Positions 27,538-35,589 of a stretch of 64,000 bases of DNA are shown here, in pieces; positions within the stretch are counted from its first letter, which is position 1; the number at the start of each line of letters is the position of its first letter. Under the pieces are notes generated by a model. The model saw only the letters and a list, made by a program, of their open reading frames with translations, ran no database searches and was not told the DNA's origin. Source of the stretch: Pseudomonadota bacterium (GTDB lineage Bacteria; Pseudomonadota; Alphaproteobacteria; Rhodobacterales; Rhodobacteraceae). The stretch spans positions 23,020-87,019 of the forward strand of contig JAFEFU010000062.1 of NCBI GenBank assembly GCA_018240425.1. Reading direction: 5' to 3'. A program made the position numbers and the translations under genes.

Positions 27538-28337
27538 TGTCTGTCCTGATCGTCATTCCCGCCCGCTATGCCTCGACCCGCTATCCGGGCAAGCCGCTGG
27601 TCGAACTGAAGGGCGCCGGCGGGCAGCCGCGCAGCCTGATCCGCCGCAGCTGGGAGGCGGCGATGCAGGTCAGGGACGCCGACCGCGTGGTCGTCGCCAC
27701 CGACGACGAACGCATCCGTCGCCATGCCGAAGGGTTCGGCGCCGAGGTGGTGATGACCTCGGAAGCCTGCCAGAATGGCACCGAGCGCTGCGCCGAGGCG
27801 CAGGCGGTGCTGGGGTGGGCCCATGAGGTCGTGGTCAACCTGCAGGGCGACGCGCCGCTGACCCCCGCCTGGTTCGTCGAGGATCTGGTGGCCGGGCTGC
27901 GCGCCCATCCCGACGCCGAAGTGGCCACCCCGGTCCTGCGCTGCGACGGCCGGGCGCTGAACGGTTTTCTCGACGACCGCCGCAACGGCCGGGTCGGCGG
28001 GACCACCGCGGTCTTTGGCGAGGGTGGGCGGGCGCTCTACTTTTCCAAGGAAGTGATTCCCTATACCGGACGCCCCTATGCCGACGGCGAAATCACGCCG
28101 GTCTTTCATCACGTCGGCGTCTATGCCTATCGGCCAGAGGCGCTGAAATCCTACGCATCCTGGCCGGTGGGCCCGCTGGAGACGCTGGAGGGGCTGGAGC
28201 AGCTGCGCTTCCTGGAGCGCGGACGGCAGGTCCTGTGTGTCGTGGTCGAGGCGCGCGGCCGGCAGTTCTGGGAGTTGAACAACCCCTCCGACGTCGCCCG
28301 GATCGAGGCGATGATGGCGGACATGGGGATGGCATGA
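27537..28337 (+). CDS. kdsB: 3-deoxy-manno-octulosonate cytidylyltransferase
   Basis: Activates Kdo as CMP-Kdo for lipopolysaccharide inner core or capsule synthesis. It has 266 residues. The N-terminal nucleotidyltransferase motif IPARYASTRYPGKPL, then VVVATDDERI, SGTERCAEA-equivalent QNGTERCAEAQ, and VVNLQGDAPL identify it. FSKEVIPY and HVGVYAYRPEAL follow in the usual order. The start is GTG at 27537, sharing its first base with the cysQ TAG. The end overlaps the next gene by ATGA. Kdo-5-phosphate supply by kdsD is encoded at 40.3 kb. Confidence 0.93.
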   Translation: MSVLIVIPARYASTRYPGKPLVELKGAGGQPRSLIRRSWEAAMQVRDADRVVVATDDERIRRHAEGFGAEVVMTSEACQNGTERCAEAQAVLGWAHEVVVNLQGDAPLTPAWFVEDLVAGLRAHPDAEVATPVLRCDGRALNGFLDDRRNGRVGGTTAVFGEGGRALYFSKEVIPYTGRPYADGEITPVFHHVGVYAYRPEALKSYASWPVGPLETLEGLEQLRFLERGRQVLCVVVEARGRQFWELNNPSDVARIEAMMADMGMA

Positions 28338-29557
28338 CCGCCGCCCCGGCGGTCAGCGTGATCGTCGTGTCGCGCCGCCGGCCCGGCCCCCTGCGCCGCT
28401 GCCTGCTGGGGTTGATGCAACTGGACTACCCCGCCTGCGAGGTCATCGTCGCGGCCGATCCCCCGGGACTGGCGGTGGCGCGCGGCTTTCCGGTCCGCAC
28501 CGTCGCCTTCGACCTGGCCAACATCTCGGCCGCCCGCAACGCGGGGATCTGCGCCGCCGCCGGCGAGGTGGTGGCCTTCATCGACGATGATGCGGTGCCC
28601 GAGCCGCAATGGCTGTGCCACCTCGCGCGGCCCTTCGCCGACCCGCTGGTCGCGGCGGCGGGCGGGTTCGTGCTGGGGACCAACGGAATTTCCCTGCAAT
28701 GGGCCGGCGGAACCGTTGACCGGCTGCTTGTCCCCGGCCTGCTTGCCCTGCCGGACGACGCCCCCAGCCTGCACCGGGCCAGCCCCGGAAAGGCGATCGA
28801 AATCAAGGGCGTGAACTGCGCCTATCGCCGGTCCCTGCTGCTCGGGATGGGCGGTTTTGACCCGGAGTTGCGCTATTATCTCGACGAAACCGAACTGAAC
28901 CTGCGGCTTGCGGCGCTGGGTGCGGTGACGGCCATCGTCCCCGAGGCGCGGGTGCACCACCTGAAGGCCCCAAGCGACCTGCGCCACGGCGACCGGACCC
29001 CGCTCGACCTGGCGATGATCGGCGCCAGCACCACCATCACCCTGCGCCGCCACGGCGCCACCCCTGCCGAGGTCGCGCACGCCGGAAACCAGTTTGCGAG
29101 CGAGCAGGAAGCAAGGCTTGCCGGCCTTGTCGCGGCGCGCAGGCTGACGCGGGCCGAGGCGGACCGGCTGATGGCGACCTTGCGGTCGGGGCTGGCCGAG
29201 GGTGCGGCGCGCGCCCTGGCGGCGCTTGCGCCGCTGCGCCCGGAGACCGCCGCCTTCATGCCCCTTCCCGCAAGGACCGCCGGAACCGTGGTGCTGGCCG
29301 GCCGCCCCTGGCAGCGGGCGCGGCTGAGCCGTGAAGCGGCCCGGCGGGCCGCAGCGGGCCAGGTCGTCCGTCTGTTCCTGTTCGGCCCTACCGCCCTTTT
29401 CCACCGCCGCCGGTTCACCGACGAAGGGTTCTGGCTTCACACCGGCGGGCTGTTCGGCAAGTCCGACCGCGCCGACCCCTGGTTCCGGTTTTGGCGGTTC
29501 TCCGCCCGCCTGCGCCGCGAGTCGGCAAGATTCAGCACCGGCTACGGGAATTCCTGA
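28334..29557 (+). CDS. Family 2 glycosyltransferase
   Basis: GT-A fold transferase of 407 residues. The N-terminal VSVIVVSRRRPGPLRRCLLGLMQLDYP begins the nucleotide-binding region. ANISAARNAGICAAAGEVVAFIDDDAVPEP contains the metal-binding DxD-like Asp cluster near residues 78-81. IKGVNCAYRRSLLLGMGGFDPELRYYLDETELNLRL is the acceptor-side motif (the ED pair). The C-terminal 170 residues (after about 230) are arginine/alanine-rich with no recognised domain. The start overlaps kdsB by 4 nt. Acceptor and donor sugars are unknown. The next gene, galU, follows after 178 bp with a probable separate promoter. Confidence 0.87.
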   Translation: MTAAPAVSVIVVSRRRPGPLRRCLLGLMQLDYPACEVIVAADPPGLAVARGFPVRTVAFDLANISAARNAGICAAAGEVVAFIDDDAVPEPQWLCHLARPFADPLVAAAGGFVLGTNGISLQWAGGTVDRLLVPGLLALPDDAPSLHRASPGKAIEIKGVNCAYRRSLLLGMGGFDPELRYYLDETELNLRLAALGAVTAIVPEARVHHLKAPSDLRHGDRTPLDLAMIGASTTITLRRHGATPAEVAHAGNQFASEQEARLAGLVAARRLTRAEADRLMATLRSGLAEGAARALAALAPLRPETAAFMPLPARTAGTVVLAGRPWQRARLSREAARRAAAGQVVRLFLFGPTALFHRRRFTDEGFWLHTGGLFGKSDRADPWFRFWRFSARLRRESARFSTGYGNS

Positions 29558-29735
29558 CTCCACGGTTTCCACAAGATCAACTAAAATGGCAGGGAGTGAG
29601 CATTCCGGCGCGAAATTCCCCCTGCGCCGGAGGTGGCAAGCCTTATGTTGGTCCGGCCCTTGTTGGCCTTTCTGCAAGGGCGTAGAAGCGAAAAAACCCT
29701 GTCCTGCAAGGGACTGAACTAACCAAGGTGCCTGA

Positions 29736-30629
29736 ATGACACGCAAGGTCTCGAAAGCGATTTTCCCGGTAGCGGGGCTCGGAACCCGTTTCCTGCCCGC
29801 GACCAAGTCGATTCCGAAGGAAATCATGACGCTCGTCGACCGCCCGCTGATCCAGTATGCGATCGACGAGGCGCGGGCGGCCGGAATCGAGGAATTCATC
29901 TTCGTCACCTCGCGCGGCAAGGGCGCGCTCGAGGATTACTTCGACCATGCGCACGAGCTGGAGGCGAACCTGACCCGGGCCGGCAAGAAGGATCTTCTGG
30001 CCGTGCTTCAGGCGACCAACATGGATTCGGGCGCGATCGCCTATGTCCGCCAGCACAAGGCCCTTGGTCTTGGCCATGCGGTCTGGTGCGCCAGCCGCCT
30101 GATCGGCGACGAACCCTTTGCCGTTCTCTTGCCCGACGACGTCATCGCCGCCGAAAAGCCCTGCCTGCAACAGATGGTCGAGGCCTATGCCGAAACCGGC
30201 GGCAACATGGTCGCTGCGATGGAAGTTCCGGCGGAAAAGGCCTCGTCCTACGGCGTGCTCGACATCCGCGAGGACATGGGGGCGCTGGTCTCGGTCAAGG
30301 GCATGGTGGAAAAGCCCAAGGCCAGCGAGGCGCCGTCGAACCTGGCGGTCATCGGCCGCTACATCCTGTCGTCGGGCGTGCTGCGCAACCTCGAGGCCAA
30401 GCAGCAGGGCGCCGGCGGCGAGATCCAGCTGACCGACGCGATCGCCAAGGAAATCGCCACCTCGGACAATGTCTATGGCTATCGCTTCCGCGGCCAGCGT
30501 TTCGACTGCGGATCGAAGGCGGGTTTCCTGCAGGCGACGGTGGCCTTCGGCCTGGCGCGCCCCGAGTTGCGCGATGAGTTCCAGCAGTTCCTGGAAGAAA
30601 TGACCACGATGCGCAAGGCGGCCGAGTAG
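29736..30629 (+). CDS. galU: UTP-glucose-1-phosphate uridylyltransferase
   Basis: Makes UDP-glucose from UTP and glucose-1-phosphate. Its 297 residues fit the family. The signature AIFPVAGLGTRFLPATKSIPKEI is at residues 8-30. It is followed by QYAIDEARAAGIEEFIFVTSRGK, LGLGHAVWCASRLIGDEPFAVLLPDD, KGMVEKPK, GRYILSSGVL and the C-terminal RGQRFDCGSKAGFLQATVAFGL. It lies 6 bp before galE, so both supply UDP-glucose and UDP-galactose to the neighbouring glycosyltransferases. The 178-bp upstream region is AT-richer and may hold its promoter, though no convincing hexamers were found. Confidence 0.95.
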   Translation: MTRKVSKAIFPVAGLGTRFLPATKSIPKEIMTLVDRPLIQYAIDEARAAGIEEFIFVTSRGKGALEDYFDHAHELEANLTRAGKKDLLAVLQATNMDSGAIAYVRQHKALGLGHAVWCASRLIGDEPFAVLLPDDVIAAEKPCLQQMVEAYAETGGNMVAAMEVPAEKASSYGVLDIREDMGALVSVKGMVEKPKASEAPSNLAVIGRYILSSGVLRNLEAKQQGAGGEIQLTDAIAKEIATSDNVYGYRFRGQRFDCGSKAGFLQATVAFGLARPELRDEFQQFLEEMTTMRKAAE

Positions 30630-30635
30630 GGCCGC

Positions 30636-31622
30636 ATGACCCGAACCGTTCTGGTGACCGGCGGCGCGGGCTATATCGGCTCGCACGCCTGCAAGGTCCT
30701 GAAAGGGGCGGGCTATCTGCCGGTCACCTATGACAGCCTGGTGACCGGCTGGCAGGACGCGGTGAAGTTCGGCCCGTTCGAGCAGGGAGACCTTGCCGAC
30801 CGCGGGCGGCTGGACGAGGTGTTCGCGCGCTGGAAGCCCGATGCCGTCATGCATTTCGCCGCCCTGTCGCTGGTGGGCGATGCCATGCGCGATCCGGGGC
30901 TCTATTGGCGGGCGAATGTCCTGTCGGCGCTTAACCTGGCCGAGGCCGCGGTGGCGGCGGGCTGCCTCGACTTCGTCTTTTCCTCGACCTGCGCGACCTA
31001 TGGCGACCAGGACGGCGTGGTGCTGGACGAGGAAACCCCGCAGGCGCCGATCAATGCCTATGGCAAGTCCAAGCTGGCGATCGAGCAGATGCTGGGCGAC
31101 TTCGCCGCCGCCCACGGGCTGCGCCCGGTGATCTTCCGCTATTTCAACGTGGCCGGCGCCGACCCTGAGGGCGAGGTGGGCGAACATCACCGCCCCGAGT
31201 CGCACCTCGTGCCCCTGATGCTGGACGCGGTCGCGGGCCAGCGGCCGGCGCTGACCGTGTTCGGCACCGACTATCCGACCGCCGACGGAACCTGTGTGCG
31301 CGACTATGTGCATGTGATGGATCTGGTCGAGGCCCACGTTCTCGGGCTGAAGTGGCTTCAGGCGGGCAGGGCGCCGCAGGTCTTCTGCCTGGGCACCGGC
31401 AAGGGCTTTTCGGTGCGCGAGGTCATCGACCAGTCGCGCCGGGTGACGAACCGCGACGTGCCGGTGGTCTATGGCGACCGGCGGGCGGGGGACGCGGTGA
31501 CGCTGGTGTGCGGCTCGGACCGGGCGGTGCGCGAACTGGGCTGGCGGCCCGCGCGGTCGACGATGGGCGACATGATCGCCGATGCCTGGCGCTGGCACCA
31601 GACCGGGCGCTATGAGCGCTGA
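30636..31622 (+). CDS. galE: UDP-glucose 4-epimerase
   Basis: NAD-dependent short-chain dehydrogenase/reductase interconverting UDP-glucose and UDP-galactose. It has 328 residues. Rossmann motif VTGGAGYIGSHACKVL at residues 6-21. MHFAALSLVGDAMRDP, SSTCATYGDQ (catalytic Ser/Thr), INAYGKSKLAIEQML (catalytic Tyr and Lys, YxxxK), FRYFNVAGADPEGEVGE and DYPTADGTCVRDYVHVMDLVEAHV are all in order. It overlaps the next glycosyltransferase by about 11 nt, so the run galU-galE-GT is one operon. Confidence 0.94.
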   Translation: MTRTVLVTGGAGYIGSHACKVLKGAGYLPVTYDSLVTGWQDAVKFGPFEQGDLADRGRLDEVFARWKPDAVMHFAALSLVGDAMRDPGLYWRANVLSALNLAEAAVAAGCLDFVFSSTCATYGDQDGVVLDEETPQAPINAYGKSKLAIEQMLGDFAAAHGLRPVIFRYFNVAGADPEGEVGEHHRPESHLVPLMLDAVAGQRPALTVFGTDYPTADGTCVRDYVHVMDLVEAHVLGLKWLQAGRAPQVFCLGTGKGFSVREVIDQSRRVTNRDVPVVYGDRRAGDAVTLVCGSDRAVRELGWRPARSTMGDMIADAWRWHQTGRYER

Positions 31623-32820
31623 GGCGCCGGGCGCGCTGTGCCTTGACATCACCCGGCTGGTACAGCGGACCGATGGCGGCCCGCCGACCGGGATCGACCG
31701 GGTCGAGCGCGCCTATCTGGCCGCGCTGTGCGCCGCGCGACAGCCGGTTCATTTCCTGTGCCGGACCGCGCTTGGCTGGCTGGTTCTTGACCGCGCGGCG
31801 GGCCAGGCGTTCCTGGGCTGGATCGGCGGTGCGCCGCTGCCGCGGACCGGCGCTGTCGCCCGCCTGATCGCCCGCCGCCGCCGATCGCCGGGGATCGAGG
31901 CCGCCCTGCGCGGCAGGGCCGAGGGTGTTCTTCCCGAACGTGCGCTTTCGGGCTGGCTGCGGCGGGCCTGCGGCGGCGGCGTCTGGCTGAGCGTCGGCCA
32001 CACCAACCTGACCGGCGGCGTCCTGGGACAGGCCGCCGCTGCCGGGCTGAAGGTCGCGGTGATGATCCACGACACGATCCCGCTTGATCATCCCGAATGG
32101 TCGGGGCCGGGCGCGCCCGAGCGCTTTCGTGCCGCTCTCGGTGCCGCCCTGCGCCATGCCGACCTGATCCTCTGCCCCTCGCGCAGCGTGATGGCCGCCA
32201 TCGCGCGCCACGGGGCCGGCGCGGGGCGGCTACCGCCGCTGCGGGCAGTGCCCCTGGGCGTGGCGCCGGCCGCGCCGGATCCCGGCCTGCTGCCGCCGGG
32301 GATCGACATCTCGGGGCGGTTCTTCGTCGCGCTGGGCACTATTGAGCCGCGCAAGGATCACGGGCTGCTTCTCGATGTCTGGCGGGGGCTGTGCGCCGGC
32401 CTGCCCGCCGCCCGCGTCCCGCGCCTTTTCATCTGCGGCAGGCCGGGCTGGGCGGATGCCGGCCTTCTGGACCGTCTTGCCCGGACGCGCGCGTCCGGTG
32501 GTGTGGTCGACGTCCATTCCGGCTTGCCCGACGGCGCGGTCGGTGCGCTGCTGGTCGGGTCGGCGGGGCTACTCGCCCCCAGCCGCGCCGAAGGCTTTGG
32601 CCTGCCCGCCGCCGAGGCCGCCGCACTCGGGGTGCCGGTCCTTGCCAGCGACCTGCCGGTGACGCGCGAAGTCCTCGGCGACTGGCCAACCTATCTCCCG
32701 GCCGGGATGGTCTCGGACTGGTCGCGCGCGATCCTGTCGGATTCGCCCGCCCCGCGACGGCCGCCCCTCCTCTCGGACTGGACAGCGCATTTCAACTGCG
32801 TTCTTAATTTTCTCGGTTAA
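31612..32820 (+). CDS. Glycosyltransferase, GT-B fold (GT4-like)
   Basis: A 402-residue transferase. The N-terminal CLDITRLVQRTDGGPPTGIDRVERAYL is a pattern I associate with GT4 enzymes of exopolysaccharide clusters. VAVMIHDTIPLDHPEW and LILCPSRSVMAAIARHG form the first Rossmann domain. FFVALGTIEPRKDHGLLLDVWRGL starts the second. The nucleotide-sugar site is GLLAPSRAEGFGLPAAEAAALGVPVLASDLPVTREVLGD, with the E-x7-E motif. It begins inside galE's last codons (ATG 31612). Acceptor unknown; a mannosyl- or rhamnosyltransferase role cannot be decided. Confidence 0.87.
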   Translation: MSAEAPGALCLDITRLVQRTDGGPPTGIDRVERAYLAALCAARQPVHFLCRTALGWLVLDRAAGQAFLGWIGGAPLPRTGAVARLIARRRRSPGIEAALRGRAEGVLPERALSGWLRRACGGGVWLSVGHTNLTGGVLGQAAAAGLKVAVMIHDTIPLDHPEWSGPGAPERFRAALGAALRHADLILCPSRSVMAAIARHGAGAGRLPPLRAVPLGVAPAAPDPGLLPPGIDISGRFFVALGTIEPRKDHGLLLDVWRGLCAGLPAARVPRLFICGRPGWADAGLLDRLARTRASGGVVDVHSGLPDGAVGALLVGSAGLLAPSRAEGFGLPAAEAAALGVPVLASDLPVTREVLGDWPTYLPAGMVSDWSRAILSDSPAPRRPPLLSDWTAHFNCVLNFLG

Positions 32821-32859
32821 GACGATTGCAGCGCCCCGGGAGAGGGCAGGGAGTACCCA

Positions 32860-33870
32860 GTGCGGCTTTGGGACAGATACCGGCTGAGGATCCGGCGCAG
32901 GCGGCTGCGCCTGCGGTCCTTGCGCAAGGGACGCGAGCTGTCGGCGGTCAGCGTCCACCCGAAGGCCATCGCGGCGGCAGGCGTCACGCTTGCTGCCACT
33001 GTCCGGAACGAGAGGCTGCGCCTGCCCTACTTCATCGACTACTACCGCCGTCTCGGGATCGGGCATTTCCTGATAGTCGACAACGGATCGGACGACGGAA
33101 CCGGCGAATGGCTGGCGGCGCAGCCCGACGTGTCGGTCTGGCGCACAACCGCCAGCTATGGGGGATCGCGCTTCGGGATCGACTGGATCAATGCGCTGCT
33201 TGGCCGCCATCGCCACGACCGCTGGATCCTTGTCGTCGATGTGGACGAGTTCCTGGTCTTTCCCTTCGGCGACGCCCGACCCATCGGCGCCCTGACCGAC
33301 TGGCTGGACAGCTGCGCCATCCGGTCCTTTCCGGCGATGATGGTGGACATGTATCCCAAGGGTCCGGTCTCGGCCCGGCCCTACCGCGAGGGGCAGGACC
33401 CGTTCGAGATTGCCAGCTGGTTCGACAGCGCCAACTACATGATTTCGCGCAATCCGCTCTACGGCAATCTCTGGATACAGGGGGGGCCGCGGGCGCGCGT
33501 CTTCTTCCCCGACCGGCCCGCGGATGCACCGGCCCTGAACAAGATCCCGCTGGTCAGGTGGGACCGGCGCTATGTCTTCGTCAACTCGACCCACATGCTT
33601 TTGCCACGCGGCCTCAACTTCACCTACGATTCGGCGGGGGGCGAGATGATCTCGGGCTGCTTGCTGCACGCCAAGTTCCTGTCGACCTTTCCCGCAAAGG
33701 TCGCCGAGGAGGTCGCGCGGGTCGAACATTTCGCGCGGGGCCGGGAATATCGCGTCTATGCCGAGGCCAGCCCCGACCAGACCGATCTCTGGTGCAAGTG
33801 GAGCGAGAAATACATCAACTGGCGGCAGCTCGAGATTCTGGGGCTGATGTCCAAGGGCAATTGGGCCTAG
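32860..33870 (+). CDS. Glycosyltransferase family 2 (Glyco_tranf_2_4 type)
   Basis: A 336-residue protein with a very basic N-terminus (RLRIRRRRLRLRSLRKG), probably for membrane association. The catalytic core has VRNERLRLPYFIDYYRRLGIGHFLIVDNGSDDGT (about 48-82) and ILVVDVDEFLVFPFGD, the DxD metal site near 125-129. WFDSANYMISRNPLYGNLWIQGGPR and CLLHAKFLSTFPAK follow, as in the family of DUF4422/GT92-like enzymes. The start is GTG at 32860 with GGCAGGGAG upstream at good spacing. It lies 39 bp after the GT4-like gene and 9 bp before the GT14-type gene. Confidence 0.85.
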   Translation: MRLWDRYRLRIRRRRLRLRSLRKGRELSAVSVHPKAIAAAGVTLAATVRNERLRLPYFIDYYRRLGIGHFLIVDNGSDDGTGEWLAAQPDVSVWRTTASYGGSRFGIDWINALLGRHRHDRWILVVDVDEFLVFPFGDARPIGALTDWLDSCAIRSFPAMMVDMYPKGPVSARPYREGQDPFEIASWFDSANYMISRNPLYGNLWIQGGPRARVFFPDRPADAPALNKIPLVRWDRRYVFVNSTHMLLPRGLNFTYDSAGGEMISGCLLHAKFLSTFPAKVAEEVARVEHFARGREYRVYAEASPDQTDLWCKWSEKYINWRQLEILGLMSKGNWA

Positions 33871-33879
33871 GGTGCGGGC

Positions 33880-35577
33880 ATGAGCGTCGGGATCATCCTT
33901 CTGTGCCACACGGCCCTGGACCGCGCCGCCGAGGCCGCGCGGTTCTGGGCCGCTTCCGGCGCGCCGGTGGTCATCCATGTCGACCGGCGCACCGCCGACC
34001 CCGAGATGGAAGCGTTCCGGGCGGCGCTGGACGGTGTGCCGGGCATCGCCTTCTCGCCGCGCTTCGCCTGCCCCTGGGGCACCTTCGGGCTGGTCGAGGC
34101 GACCCTGACCGCCGCCGGGCAGCTGATGCGCACCCATCCCGGCCTTGACCATGTCTATCTGGCCTCGGGCGCCTGCCTTCCGCTGCGGCCGCTCTCCGAC
34201 CTGCAGGACTACCTTGCCGCCCATCCCGACACGGACTTCATCGAAAGCGTGACCACCGACGATGTGCCCTGGATCGTCGACGGCCTGGCGATGGAGCGGT
34301 TCACCCTGCGCTTTCCCTTTACCTGGCAGACGCAGCGGACCCTGTTCGACGGCTATGTCCGCCTCCAGCGCCGCCTGGGGCTGAGGCGGCGGATTCCCCA
34401 GGGACTCGTCCCCCACCTCGGGTCGCAATGGTGGTGCCTGACGCGGCGCACGCTCCTGTCGATCCTGAGCGACCCGCGCCGGGCCGAGTTCGACCGCTAT
34501 TTCCGCCGGGTCTGGATCCCCGACGAGAGCTACTTCCAGACCCTTGCCCGGCTGTACTCGACGCGCATCGAAAGCCGGTCTCTGACCCTGTCCAAGTTCG
34601 ATGTGAAGGGCAGGCCCTACACATTCTATGATGACCACCTGCAACTGCTGCGCCGGTCGGATTGTTTTGTCGCCCGCAAGATCTGGCCGCAGGCCGGCCG
34701 GCTCTACCGGGCATTCCTGCACGCCGGCCCGACCGGCGCGGCCCAGGCAGACCCCCAGCCCGGCAAGATCGACCGGCTGTTCGACAAGGCGGTCGAACGG
34801 CGAAGGATGGGGCGCGCCGGGCTTTACATGCAAAGCCGCTTTCCGGCGCAGGACCGCGAAAATGGCAAGACGGGTGCCCCCTATTCGGTCTTTCACGGGT
34901 TTTCCGATCTTTTCGAGCATTTCGACGGCTGGCTGGCCAAGACCGCCGGCGGGCGTGTTCACGGGCACCTCTTTGCCGCCGACCGGGTCGAGTTCGCGGG
35001 CAACGAGCCGGTCTTCAACGGTGCCCTCTCGTCCTCGGCCGCCTTGCGCGACTATGACCCCCGGGCCTTCCTGACCAACCTGATCTGGGCGACGCGCGGC
35101 GAGCGGCAGTGCTTCCAGTTCAGCCCCCGCGACGGGCAGGAGTGCAACCGGTTCATCGCCACCGATGCCAATGCCCAGATTTCGGTCATCTCGGGGGCCT
35201 GGGCGATCCCGCTGTTCCACGGCGACGGCAGTTTTGCCGATATCCGGGCCGAGGCGGCGCGGCTGCAACGGATCGAGACGGCGCACCTTGCGTTGTTGCG
35301 CGGCGCCGCCGTCAAGGCCCGGGTCCGCATCTGGCCCCTGGCCGAGTTCCTGGAGGGCCCGATGGAGAACCTTCAGCTGATCCTTGACGAGATCAGTCCG
35401 CGGATGCCGCGCCGGCTGAGCGAGGCGCCGAGGATGGTGGCGCTGGACGGCTTTGGCCAGTTCCTCCAGAACCTGAAGAACCAGGGGATGCAGCCGACGC
35501 TGACCGGCGATTTTCCGGTCAGCCGCGACTGGCGGCCGCAGCCGCCGGCGCGGGGCCGGCCCTATCTGGTGCGCTGA
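33880..35577 (+). CDS. GT14 (core-2/I-branching type) glycosyltransferase with extra C-terminal domain
   Basis: A two-part 565-residue protein. Residues 1 to about 255 form the Branch/GT14 domain: GIILLCHTALDRAAEAARFWAAS, VVIHVDRRT, DHVYLASGACLPLRPLSDLQDYL, FPFTWQTQRTLFDGYVRLQRRLG, LGSQWWCLTRRTL and WIPDESYFQTL. After a linker, about 310-565 is a separate domain (GRVHGHLFAADRVEFAGNEP, WATRGERQCFQFSPRDGQECN, ISVISGAWAIPLFHGD). I recall this as a domain of unknown function (DUF5927) fused to beta-1,6-GlcNAc transferase-like proteins in Rhodobacteraceae. A branching beta-1,6 linkage is inferred by family. It lies 12 bp before the sulfotransferase gene. Confidence 0.83.
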   Translation: MSVGIILLCHTALDRAAEAARFWAASGAPVVIHVDRRTADPEMEAFRAALDGVPGIAFSPRFACPWGTFGLVEATLTAAGQLMRTHPGLDHVYLASGACLPLRPLSDLQDYLAAHPDTDFIESVTTDDVPWIVDGLAMERFTLRFPFTWQTQRTLFDGYVRLQRRLGLRRRIPQGLVPHLGSQWWCLTRRTLLSILSDPRRAEFDRYFRRVWIPDESYFQTLARLYSTRIESRSLTLSKFDVKGRPYTFYDDHLQLLRRSDCFVARKIWPQAGRLYRAFLHAGPTGAAQADPQPGKIDRLFDKAVERRRMGRAGLYMQSRFPAQDRENGKTGAPYSVFHGFSDLFEHFDGWLAKTAGGRVHGHLFAADRVEFAGNEPVFNGALSSSAALRDYDPRAFLTNLIWATRGERQCFQFSPRDGQECNRFIATDANAQISVISGAWAIPLFHGDGSFADIRAEAARLQRIETAHLALLRGAAVKARVRIWPLAEFLEGPMENLQLILDEISPRMPRRLSEAPRMVALDGFGQFLQNLKNQGMQPTLTGDFPVSRDWRPQPPARGRPYLVR

Positions 35578-35589
35578 GGGGACGTCGGG

